A stretch of 32,054 bases of DNA. It comes from Ignavibacteria bacterium (GTDB lineage Bacteria; Bacteroidota; Ignavibacteria; Tepidaquicellales; Tepidaquicellaceae). Shown piece after piece: positions 1 to 6,352 of the stretch. The notes beneath the pieces are model-generated. The model was not told the origin of the DNA and ran no database searches. It worked only from the letters and a program-made list of their open reading frames with translations. The DNA lies in assembly GCA_019694675.1 (NCBI GenBank), contig JAIBBK010000068.1:1-32054 (forward strand), read 5' to 3'. Every line of letters starts with the position of its first letter. Positions within the stretch are counted from its first letter, which is position 1. The position numbers were made by a program, and so were the translations under genes.

Positions 1-1187
1 TTCTTGCATGCTGGAAAGATTTCAATTTAGGAAGCATAGTAAGTTCCGGCGGCAACAGGCTCAGCTACAAGGTGAACGGAAACCAGCTTATCATCACCTA
101 CAGCAAGGTTCAGTGCTTTGCGCCTACCACTGACTGGGCTACTTTCCAGGTCGTTCTTGAGATCAACAGCTCATGCTCCGATCCCAACAGCAACTGGAGA
201 GTTTCATTTGCAGATTCGCTCAGCGGAACAAGCGGTTCGCTAATCACCAACTACCTTGCTCAGACAAACGTTGGTTTCAATGTAGCTACCGTTTACAGAA
301 ACTGGCTCATGGGATGGACCTTCGGCACAACCCCCTGGTTCTACGCGGGTTATGTCTCATCTGCAAATCCGTTCCCTGCCACTCCTATAACAGCTGTTAA
401 TTCTCAAAGGCCTGTATTCAATTCAAACGGTCAGCCGGTTGCTATCGAATTCGGCCCGTCCATTAACGGCCTTGCGGCTTTCGATTGCCTCACTCTCAAT
501 CTCAAGATGGCAATGGAAGGACTTCAGAGCAATGCTACTCCAAGGGCCAGGGATTCCGTCATTGTTTACCTGAGAGACGGCTCCGCGGCTCCTTATACCG
601 TGCTTGAGTCAAAGAAAGTGTTCCTTGATTCTGCAACAACATACAAGGGAACCATAGTATTTGAATCCGGTGTGGCTAAGGTCAACTCAAATCAGTACTA
701 CATCGTGATAAAGCACAGAAACTCCATCAGGTCATGGAGCAATGTTGTTACACAGTCCGGCGGTGTCATCAACTATGACTTCACCACAGCCACTTCACAG
801 ATCTACGGAAGCAACGGCGTGGTTGTCAACGGCCTTGCTTCATTCTTTACGGGTGATGTAAATGACGATAATTCCGTTGACGGCTCGGACGTTTCCGCAA
901 TTGACAACGATGCGTTCAATTTTGTAAGCGGCGACTATGTCATCACAGACCTTAACTATGACGGTACTGTTGACGGCTCGGACGTTGCACTTGCAGACAA
1001 CAACGCGTTCAACTTCGTTGCTGAGATCGCGCCTCCGGGTGCTGCAATGATCAGCGGCAACGGAACGTTCAAGTACGACTATGTAAGGCCGACCGAGATC
1101 AAGATCTTCCCGGATCCGACCCTCATAGGCGTTCCAAAGATCGAGTATCCCGAATTGCAGTATCAGGATATCAAGATCGAAGAGTGA
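1..1187 (+). CDS. Secreted dockerin-module protein, 5' end outside the window
   Basis: The reading frame is open from the first bases (frame starting at base 3), so the true start lies upstream; the GTG at 72 is internal. The N-terminal part (about 160 residues seen) is unrecognised. Its stretch around VNGNQLIITYSKVQ and TFQVVLEI resembles beta-rich adhesion or nidogen-like segments of exported Bacteroidota proteins, but this is weak. From about base 484 comes the shared C-terminal module: LNLKMAMEG, then KHRNSIRSWSN, then two calcium-loop repeats GDVNDDNSVDGSDV and TDLNYDGTVDGSDV, each followed by DN(D/N)AFNFV. This pattern is like a type I dockerin. Unlike the four other module proteins in the window, this one continues about 46 residues past the module with a Pro/Ile/Glu-rich tail. 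It is probably exported and surface bound; the function of the N-terminal part is unknown. Confidence 0.85.
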   Translation, partial: LACWKDFNLGSIVSSGGNRLSYKVNGNQLIITYSKVQCFAPTTDWATFQVVLEINSSCSDPNSNWRVSFADSLSGTSGSLITNYLAQTNVGFNVATVYRNWLMGWTFGTTPWFYAGYVSSANPFPATPITAVNSQRPVFNSNGQPVAIEFGPSINGLAAFDCLTLNLKMAMEGLQSNATPRARDSVIVYLRDGSAAPYTVLESKKVFLDSATTYKGTIVFESGVAKVNSNQYYIVIKHRNSIRSWSNVVTQSGGVINYDFTTATSQIYGSNGVVVNGLASFFTGDVNDDNSVDGSDVSAIDNDAFNFVSGDYVITDLNYDGTVDGSDVALADNNAFNFVAEIAPPGAAMISGNGTFKYDYVRPTEIKIFPDPTLIGVPKIEYPELQYQDIKIEE

Positions 1188-1207
1188 TCTTTGAAATTAT
1201 TTTTGAT

Positions 1208-1255
1208 GCGTGTCCGGGGATTTTCCCCGGATGCGCTCAAAAAAAAATTTTTGTT
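1208..1255 (+). terminator. Probable terminator after the first dockerin-module gene
   Basis: A stem TCCGGGG / CCCCGGA (1213-1219 with 1225-1231) has an ATTTT loop and a short outer GCG/CGC extension. It is followed by a run of nine A and then five T. The T run is displaced from the stem, so it is not a textbook intrinsic terminator. Confidence 0.45.
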
Positions 1256-1271
1256 AATTGCCTAAAAAGAA

Positions 1272-1302
1272 TTGACAAAACAAACAATAAAGGCTAACTT
1301 GC
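1272..1302 (+). promoter_or_regulatory. Bacteroidota-type promoter candidate for the T9SS-tail gene
   Basis: TTG at 1272-1274 is followed 20 nt later by TAACTTGC (1295-1302). This is close to the TTTG-N(19-23)-TAnnTTTG arrangement known for the Bacteroidota primary sigma factor. It lies 57 nt before the chosen ATG, leaving an A-rich leader with AAGGAA near the start. Confidence 0.45.
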
Positions 1303-1358
1303 ATCAAATCAGAAAAGTCTCAATTCACAACAAACAAACTAAACAAGGAAAAAAAACG

Positions 1359-2486
1359 ATGAAAGCATTCAAACTTTTTGCTACTGTCTTCGCTTTTGTT
1401 CTGTATGTTGGATCATCTTTCGCTCAGAACCCGACATACACGCTTGATTGCACAAACAAGACTCCCGATCCGAGCATTGTCAATTCAGTCGAGTGGGACA
1501 TTGACATGACCTGGACAAACTCAGGCGTTGCTCCTAACTATGAGTATGCCGGTGGTCAGTACTTCTTCGATTTCAACACAGCAATTGCAAACGGCGGAAC
1601 ACTTACAATGGCCAATGCAGGTTCTGATCTTCCGACCAACATGCAGCCGAGAAACCCAACCGTCTCCACAAACCAGCTCAGATGGGCAGTTAACACCTTC
1701 CCGGGTGCAGGTAGCGGATTCGCGATGCCGGCAGGAGTTCCTGTTACAATCGTAAGAGTAAGGCTTCAGACCACAGCTCCTGAGTTTGCACAAGTTCCTC
1801 TCAATCTCGTATGGAGAAACGCTCTTCCGAACCCGTTCACAAAGATCTTCGCTTATGTCGGAACAACAAACACCGACATCTCAACACCTGCAACACACAC
1901 AATTTCAATGAACAACAACCCGCTTCCTGTTGAGCTCGCAAGCTTCACAGCTGTAACAAACAGGAACAATGTAACACTCAGCTGGTCAACCTCAAAGGAG
2001 ACCAACAACCAGGGTTTTGACGTTGAAAGGTCAATCGCAGGTGAGAACAACTATTCAAAGGTTGGAACAGTTGCCGGTAACGGAACAACAACAGATCTAA
2101 AGAACTACAACTTCTCCGAAAGAGTAAACACCGGAAACTACAGCTACAGACTGAAGCAAATAGACTTCAACGGAAACTTCGAGTATCATAGCCTTTCAGG
2201 TGAAGTTAACGTTGGCGTACCTTCAGAATATGCAATGTCACAAAACTATCCGAATCCGTTCAACCCGTCAACAAAGATTGACTACGACATTCCGGCAGAC
2301 GGAAACGTAGCTATCATTCTTTATGACATGAGCGGAAGGGAAGTATCAAAGCTCGTTAACGAGTTCAAGCCTGCAGGTTACTACACAGTGAACTTCAACG
2401 CTTCGAACCTGTCAAGCGGCATGTACTTCTACAGGATCGCATCATCAAACTTCTCACAAACCAAGAAGATGGTTCTCGTGAAGTAA
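1359..2486 (+). CDS. Secreted protein with T9SS type A sorting domain
   Basis: The protein has 375 residues from ATG 1359, which has AAGGAA 8 nt upstream and opens a clear signal peptide (MKAFKLFATVFAFVLYVG, cut after SSFA). An upstream in-frame TTG at 1272 lies in the promoter and is rejected. Residues about 24-185 form a beta-rich domain with YFFDFN, ANGGTL and AVNTFPG, shared with the paralogue at 14576. Residues about 189-285 form an FN3-like domain beginning LPVELASF, common in front of sorting tails. Residues about 289-375 are the T9SS type A C-terminal domain: SQNYPNPFNPSTKIDY, then DMSGREVSKLV, then MYFYRI and a Lys-rich end. Such tails direct passage through the type IX system to the cell surface. 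The role of the N-terminal domain is unknown. A strong terminator follows. Confidence 0.92.
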   Translation: MKAFKLFATVFAFVLYVGSSFAQNPTYTLDCTNKTPDPSIVNSVEWDIDMTWTNSGVAPNYEYAGGQYFFDFNTAIANGGTLTMANAGSDLPTNMQPRNPTVSTNQLRWAVNTFPGAGSGFAMPAGVPVTIVRVRLQTTAPEFAQVPLNLVWRNALPNPFTKIFAYVGTTNTDISTPATHTISMNNNPLPVELASFTAVTNRNNVTLSWSTSKETNNQGFDVERSIAGENNYSKVGTVAGNGTTTDLKNYNFSERVNTGNYSYRLKQIDFNGNFEYHSLSGEVNVGVPSEYAMSQNYPNPFNPSTKIDYDIPADGNVAIILYDMSGREVSKLVNEFKPAGYYTVNFNASNLSSGMYFYRIASSNFSQTKKMVLVK

Positions 2487-2511
2487 TTCACGCAATCTAT
2501 AAGTTATACAG

Positions 2512-2539
2512 AAGCCCGGCAATGCCGGGCTTTTTTTTT
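2512..2539 (+). terminator. Intrinsic terminator
   Basis: A perfect stem AGCCCGGC / GCCGGGCT with an AAT loop is followed by nine T. It ends the T9SS-tail gene and marks the left border of the repeat locus. Confidence 0.93.
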
Positions 2540-2548
2540 GTCCAAAAA

Positions 2549-2602
2549 GCAACTTCACACAAATCAAAAGGCAACCTCACACCAAGCCAAGCAACTTCAC
2601 AC
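2549..2602 (+). repeat. Dodecamer array 1 (three copies)
   Basis: Copies of GCAACNTCACAC start at 2549, 2571 and 2591 (N = T, C, T). A fourth copy at 2613 is the left arm of palindrome 1. Spacings are 22, 20 and 22 bp. Confidence 0.85.
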
Positions 2603-2612
2603 TAAGTAAAAA

Positions 2613-2679
2613 GCAACGTCACACTGAGCCGTCATTATAACGCGAAGCGTTATAATGACGTGACGAAGTGCGACGTTGC
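2613..2679. repeat. Two-tier palindrome 1
   Basis: The outer arms GCAACGTCACACT / AGTGCGACGTTGC pair at 12 of 13 positions. The inner arms GTCATTATAACGC / GCGTTATAATGAC pair perfectly around a GAA loop. Spacers are GAGCC on the left and GTGACGA on the right. Confidence 0.92.
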
Positions 2680-2825
2680 TCAGAGAGAGAAACCCCCGGC
2701 GGCGCCGTCTTCGTCACGCCCTTTGCGGCCGCCACAAACTCTGTCAAAGCATCTTCACCGGGCTGCTCAGACAAACGCCGCCTCGTGTCTTTGATAATGC
2801 TGCCTGAATCATAATAAGCAATAAA

Positions 2826-2858
2826 GCAACGTCACACCGAACAGAAGCAACCTCACAC
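2826..2858 (+). repeat. Dodecamer array 2 (two copies)
   Basis: Copies start at 2826 (N = G) and 2847 (N = C), 21 bp apart, and lead into palindrome 2 at 2869 (22 bp further). Confidence 0.8.
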
Positions 2859-2868
2859 AAATCAAAAA

Positions 2869-2935
2869 GCAACGTCACACTGAGCCGTCAATATAACGCG
2901 AAGCGTTATATTGACGTGACGAAGTGCGACGTTGC
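2869..2935. repeat. Two-tier palindrome 2 (A/T variant)
   Basis: Same layout as copy 1, but the inner arms read GTCAATATAACGC / GCGTTATATTGAC. The T at position 5 is changed to A and its partner A to T, so pairing is kept. Confidence 0.92.
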
Positions 2936-3081
2936 GCAAAGAAAGAAACCCCCGGCGGCGCCGTCTTCATCACGCCCTTTGCGGCCGCCACAAACTCTGT
3001 CAAAGCATCTTCACCGGGCTGCTCAGACAAACGCCGCCTCGTGTCTTTGATAATGCTGCCTGCATCATACTAAGCACAAAA

Positions 3082-3156
3082 GCAACCTCACACTAAGCAA
3101 GAAGAAACATCACACTGAGTAAAAACAACCTCACACCAAGCCAAGCAACATCACAC
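3082..3156 (+). repeat. Dodecamer array 3 (four copies)
   Basis: Copies start at 3082, 3104, 3125 and 3145; two are diverged at the first two bases (GAAAC, ACAAC). Spacings are 22, 21 and 20 bp, then 22 bp to palindrome 3. Confidence 0.8.
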
Positions 3157-3166
3157 AAATCAAAAA

Positions 3167-3233
3167 GCAACGTCACACTGAGCCGTCAATATAACGCGAA
3201 GCGTTATATTGACGTGACGAAGTGCGACGTTGC
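3167..3233. repeat. Two-tier palindrome 3 (A/T variant)
   Basis: It has the same inner-stem variant as copy 2 (GTCAATATAACGC with its exact complement) and the same outer arms as copy 1. Confidence 0.92.
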
Positions 3234-3379
3234 TCAGAGAAAGAAGCTCCCGGCGGCGCCGTCTTCGTCACGCCCTGTGCGGCCGGCACAAACTCGGTAA
3301 AAGCATCTTCACCGGGCTGCTCAGACAGACGCCGCCTCGTGTATAAGATAATGTTGCCTGAAGCATAATAAGCAAGAAA

Positions 3380-3446
3380 GCAACGTCCCACTGAGCCGTC
3401 ATTATAACGCGAAGCGTTATAATGACGTGACGAAGTGCGACGTTGC
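3380..3446. repeat. Two-tier palindrome 4
   Basis: The inner arms are as in copy 1. The left outer arm reads GCAACGTCCCACT, changed only at the position already unpaired in the other copies. No dodecamer array precedes this copy. Confidence 0.9.
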
Positions 3447-3591
3447 GCAAAGAAAGAACCCCCGGCGGCGCCGTCTTCGTCACGCCCTGTGCAGCCGGCA
3501 CAAACTCGGTAAAAGCATCTTCAACGGGCTGCTCAGACAGACGCCGCCTCGAGTCTTTGATAATGCTGCCTGCATCATACTAAACATAAAA

Positions 3592-3647
3592 GCAACTTCA
3601 CACTAAGCAAGAAGAAACATTACACTGAGTAAAAAGCAACCTCACAC
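3592..3647 (+). repeat. Dodecamer array 4 (three copies)
   Basis: Copies start at 3592, 3614 (diverged, GAAACATTACAC) and 3636. Spacing is 22 bp throughout, including the step to palindrome 5 at 3658. Confidence 0.8.
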
Positions 3648-3657
3648 AAATCAAAAA

Positions 3658-3724
3658 GCAACGTCACACTGAGCCGTCATTATAACGCGAAGCGTTATAA
3701 TGACGTGACGAAGTGCGGCGTTGC
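3658..3724. repeat. Two-tier palindrome 5
   Basis: The inner arms are as in copy 1. The right outer arm reads AGTGCGGCGTTGC, turning one T-A pair into a G-T wobble. Confidence 0.9.
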
Positions 3725-3892
3725 GCAAAGAAAGAATACCCCCGGTGGCGCCGTCTTCGTCACGCCCTGTTCGGCCGGCACAAACTCGGTAAAAGCATCA
3801 TCACCGGGCTGCTCAGACAGACGCCGCCTGGTGTCTTTGATAAAGCTGCACAATTATCCTGGGCCTATGCAAGATCACTCTAATCATAAAAA

Positions 3893-3948
3893 GCAACCTC
3901 ACACTGATCAAAAAGCAACATCACAAAAATCAAAAAGCAATCTCACAC
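3893..3948 (+). repeat. Dodecamer array 5 (three copies)
   Basis: Copies start at 3893, 3915 (last base changed) and 3937 (GCAATCTCACAC). They are spaced 22 bp, then 20 bp to palindrome 6. Confidence 0.8.
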
Positions 3949-3956
3949 CAAGCCAA

Positions 3957-4023
3957 GCAACGTCCCACTGAGCCGTCATTATAACGCGAAGCGTTATAAT
4001 GACGTGACGAAGTGCGACGTTGC
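3957..4023. repeat. Two-tier palindrome 6
   Basis: The inner arms are as in copy 1; the left outer arm has the CCCACT variant of copy 4. The conserved segment after it is truncated near 4088. Confidence 0.9.
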
Positions 4024-4105
4024 GCAAAGAAAGAATACCCCCGGCGGCGCCGTCTTCGTCACGCCCTGTGCAGCCGGCACAAACTGTAAAGCCCGGAGCT
4101 AGAAC

Positions 4106-4150
4106 AATCCCCCCACCCCCCTTTCTTTAGAAAGGGGGGCAGGGGGGATT
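4106..4150. repeat. C/G-rich palindrome
   Basis: AATCCCCCC-A-CCCCCCTTTCT faces AGAAAGGGGGG-CA-GGGGGGATT across a TT loop, giving about 20 paired positions with a small bulge. Similar homopolymer-rich palindromes occur scattered in many bacterial genomes. It lies directly between the repeat locus and the DinB-like gene and has no T tract, so a terminator role is unlikely. Confidence 0.8.
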
Positions 4151-4195
4151 GCATCCCCCGCACGAAATCCCTAACTTGAAACTCAAATCACCACA

Positions 4196-4693
4196 ATGAA
4201 CACCACACAACGCAACGAGCTCTGGCTTCAGTTCGGAGCGGCTATTGACATGTTTGAAAGAGCCGTTAGGCATTGCAGTGAACAGTACTGGGATGATGAT
4301 TCCAAGTTCTGGTATATTGCCTACCACACTCTTTTCTATCTCGATTACTACCTCGACGAAAACCCGGACTCCTTCAGGCCGCCTGAACCGTTCTCGCTCT
4401 CTGAGTTTGATAATGAAGGAGCTCTTCCGGAGCGCACCTACACGAAAGAGGAACTCCTGGACTACACTGGGCACTGCAGGGCGAAATGCAGGGCTCTCAT
4501 ATCCGGACTTGACGAGGAGAACGAACAGAAGCGCTTTGTTAACGAGTACAGGGATTACGGCAGATTCGAGATACTTCTGTATAATATGAGGCATGTTCAG
4601 CACCATGCAGCGCAGTTGAACCTGCTTCTGCGCATGAAGATGAACGAAGCGCCGGACTGGGTCTCGCGTACAAAGGCGGGGCTGAAGGGGTGA
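4196..4693 (+). CDS. DinB-like four-helix metal-binding protein
   Basis: The protein has 165 residues, a usual length for the DinB/YfiT superfamily of small helical-bundle proteins. Many members bind a divalent metal through three histidines, and some act as thiol-dependent transferases or hydrolases. Candidate ligands are His44 (in IAYHTLFYLDYY) and His133/His137 (in MRHVQHHAAQ), fitting the expected helix-1/helix-3 placement. There is no signal peptide, so it is probably cytoplasmic, unlike the exported proteins around it. ATG 4196 has no evident Shine-Dalgarno site. The gene stands alone between the repeat locus and two hairpins. The family call is fairly secure; the substrate is unknown. 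Confidence 0.85.
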   Translation: MNTTQRNELWLQFGAAIDMFERAVRHCSEQYWDDDSKFWYIAYHTLFYLDYYLDENPDSFRPPEPFSLSEFDNEGALPERTYTKEELLDYTGHCRAKCRALISGLDEENEQKRFVNEYRDYGRFEILLYNMRHVQHHAAQLNLLLRMKMNEAPDWVSRTKAGLKG

Positions 4694-4699
4694 CGGGGG

Positions 4700-4740
4700 C
4701 CGGCCCGAAGGGCCGGACAGGCAAGGGCACGAAGTGCCCT
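4700..4740. repeat. Twin GAA-loop hairpins
   Basis: CCGGCCC-GAA-GGGCCGG (4700-4716) is followed 7 nt later by AGGGCAC-GAA-GTGCCCT (4724-4740). Both are perfect 7-bp stems with the same C(GAA)G loop as the six palindromes upstream. No T run follows. Confidence 0.75.
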
Positions 4741-4928
4741 CCGCATGAATTCATTCTGAAGCCGGCTTATTTGAATCCTACGGGATCGCGGAATTTGTTT
4801 TTGTGCATCATTTGAGTTTTGTTACTTTTCTTTAGGATCATTGCATCCGGCAAGTTTTGCAGTTTCAAAATTCCCCCAAAGACAAGCAAAAAGAATTTTT
4901 CCTAATCAAAAAACAAAAAGGAGGAAGA

Positions 4929-5915
4929 ATGAAAACAAGAACACTCTGTTCCGCCCTGTTTGTCTCAGCATGCGTTCTGGTGCTTGCCGGGGCCTCGCAG
5001 GCTACTGTCTGGAACATCAATAATGTGATCAACGGCGCTCAGGAAGTGCCGCCGGTCACAACAGGCGGAAGCGGCACCATCGTTGGCACTTATGACGATG
5101 TCACCAACCAGCTGAGCGCCACTATCACATTCAGCGGACTGACCGGCACTACATCGGCCGGCCATTACCACGGTCCTGCGGCTGCCGGTTCAACCGCGGG
5201 CGTCAGGATCGGCTTCACGAACATTCCCCTTGGCGTAACTTCGGGATCGTTCTCACCGTCACATACGCTTACCGCATCTCAGGAGACCGAGCTCCTCAGC
5301 GGACTCTGGTATGTGAATATACACACTTCGTTCAGGCCTGGAGGTGAAATACGCGGACAGATCTATCCCGCGCTTCCGCAGTACAACCTCTCTCTCACTT
5401 ACATAATTGAAGGCCTTTACGACTCAGGGCTGAATCTGATGGTGGGAGATACAGTAACCGTCAATATCAGAAATTCGGCTTCCCCGTTCGCACTCATTGA
5501 AAGCAAGAAGGTCAAACTCAGCAATGCAGGAACTGGTGTGCTCACCTATAACCTGCTGGCAAATTCCACCGCCTATTACATACAGGTCACACACAGGAAC
5601 GGACTGGAAACATGGAGCGGCAGTACGGTGCAGTTCACTTCAAATGCGGCTTCCTATGACTTCACAACTTCAGCGGCACAGTCGTACGGAAGCAATGCAG
5701 TTCTCAAAGGAACAAAATACTGCGCCTACAGCGGTGATACAAATCAGGACGGAGCAATAGACGCTTCAGACCTTTCGCAGATTGACAACGACGCCACAGG
5801 GTTCGTCTCCGGTTATGTGCCTACAGACCTTGACGGTAATGATTTCGTTGATGGATCGGATGCTGCAATTGCCGGAAACAATGCATTCAATTTCGTGGGT
5901 GTCATCAGGCCGTAA
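4929..5915 (+). CDS. Secreted CHRD-domain protein with dockerin-like module
   Basis: The protein has 328 residues from ATG 4929, which follows a strong AGGAGG and starts a signal peptide (MKTRTLCSALFVSACVLVLA, cut near ASQA). An in-frame start at 4857 upstream is rejected. Residues about 33-147 match the CHRD family: start INGAQEVPPV, middle HYHGPAAAG, end RPGGEIRGQIYP. CHRD domains occur in chordin and in many bacterial surface proteins; their ligand is unclear. Residues about 154-265 are the beta-rich part of the shared module (IIEGLYDSG, THRNGLETWSG). Residues about 267-328 are the dockerin-like repeats (GDTNQDGAIDASDL; TDLDGNDFVDGSDA), ending FNFVGVIRP at the C-terminus. There is no T9SS tail. 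A terminator follows. Confidence 0.93.
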   Translation: MKTRTLCSALFVSACVLVLAGASQATVWNINNVINGAQEVPPVTTGGSGTIVGTYDDVTNQLSATITFSGLTGTTSAGHYHGPAAAGSTAGVRIGFTNIPLGVTSGSFSPSHTLTASQETELLSGLWYVNIHTSFRPGGEIRGQIYPALPQYNLSLTYIIEGLYDSGLNLMVGDTVTVNIRNSASPFALIESKKVKLSNAGTGVLTYNLLANSTAYYIQVTHRNGLETWSGSTVQFTSNAASYDFTTSAAQSYGSNAVLKGTKYCAYSGDTNQDGAIDASDLSQIDNDATGFVSGYVPTDLDGNDFVDGSDAAIAGNNAFNFVGVIRP

Positions 5916-5991
5916 TCAATTGCTGACTTCAATCCTCCAGAGGCAGAAAGTCTCGCAATGAGTGCCTGTAAATAACATGATTCGGCTACAC

Positions 5992-6018
5992 AACGCCCGG
6001 CATTTGCCGGGCGTTTTT
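5992..6018 (+). terminator. Intrinsic terminator
   Basis: The stem AACGCCCGGC / GCCGGGCGTT with an ATTT loop runs into TTTTT. It closes the CHRD gene. Confidence 0.92.
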
Positions 6019-6352
6019 ATTGCCCTTCAGGGGCAGAATTCCGCAGTTTTTGACGTGCTCCGGGAGGACTTATTAAGAAGTTATTAACATTAAGTAAATA
6101 GTAAGATGGGAGCGATAACCATATTAAAGTAAATATAGTTATCCGTTATTTTGGAATTTTTGGAGGCAGATTTTAACTAAGAATGGGCATTTTTTGAGAT
6201 GTCCCAAAAAATGTTTGTATTACTTTAGGTTAATTTCATTATATTAGCTCACCTGAATCAACCCCCAACTAAAACAACAATTAAGCTTCCTGGGATAAAG
6301 AAAGGAGTTAAACGATCCCAAAGCATAATCTCTTTTAAATAAAAGGGGCAAG
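6019..6352 (+). promoter_or_regulatory. AT-rich upstream region of the subtilase gene
   Basis: This 334-nt stretch has no gene. It holds an inverted repeat at 6114-6143 and a second at 6188-6213 (CATTTTTTG / CAAAAAATG). A possible promoter follows with TTTG at 6214-6217 and TATATTAG at 6240-6247, 22 nt apart. A leader with AAAGGAG (6301) and AAAAGGGG before the ATG completes it. The promoter match is approximate (7 of 8 at the -7 box). Confidence 0.45.
6114..6143. promoter_or_regulatory. Operator-like inverted repeat
   Basis: GATAACCATATT faces AATATAGTTATC across a 6-nt AAAGTA spacer. The 12-nt arms have one mismatch. It lies about 100 nt before the promoter candidate of the subtilase gene; a regulator site is an inference. 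Confidence 0.45.

Larger units (their letters stand above)
2546..4090. repeat. Composite repeat locus: six hairpin units with dodecamer arrays
   Basis: This 1.5-kb non-coding stretch holds six repeats of one plan. Each has a 67-nt two-tier palindrome followed by a conserved segment of about 140 bp that contains GGCGGCGCCG, CGTCACGCCCT, a CGGCCG core, CACAAACT, ACCGGGCTGCTCAGAC and GCCGCCT. All units but the fourth are preceded by 2-4 direct copies of a dodecamer GCAACNTCACAC. Palindromes start at 2613, 2869, 3167, 3380, 3658 and 3957, so units are 213-299 bp apart. The conserved segments begin at 2680, 2936, 3234, 3447, 3725 and 4024; the last is cut short after CACAAACT near 4088. Open frames through it are fragments without start sites and recur with the repeat, so no gene is called. 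It may be a REP/MITE-like family or an array of protein-binding sites. Confidence 0.9.

Noticed and set aside
3173..3971. Open frames inside the repeat locus (3173-3391 minus, 3268-3501 minus, 3705-3971 plus)
   Set aside because: They run through the repeated segments, recur with the repeat, have no start signals, and their frames shift or break between units.
2613..4023. Integron attC array
   Set aside because: The palindromes lack GTTRRRY / RYYYAAC core sites at their ends, and the stretches between them carry no cassette genes.
2546..4090. CRISPR array
   Set aside because: The 12-bp repeats are degenerate, the 8-10 bp between them is not unique spacer DNA, hairpin units are interspersed, and no cas gene is near.
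4127..4606. 159-codon minus-strand frame over the DinB-like gene
   Set aside because: It is antisense to a well supported gene and runs through the C/G-rich palindrome.
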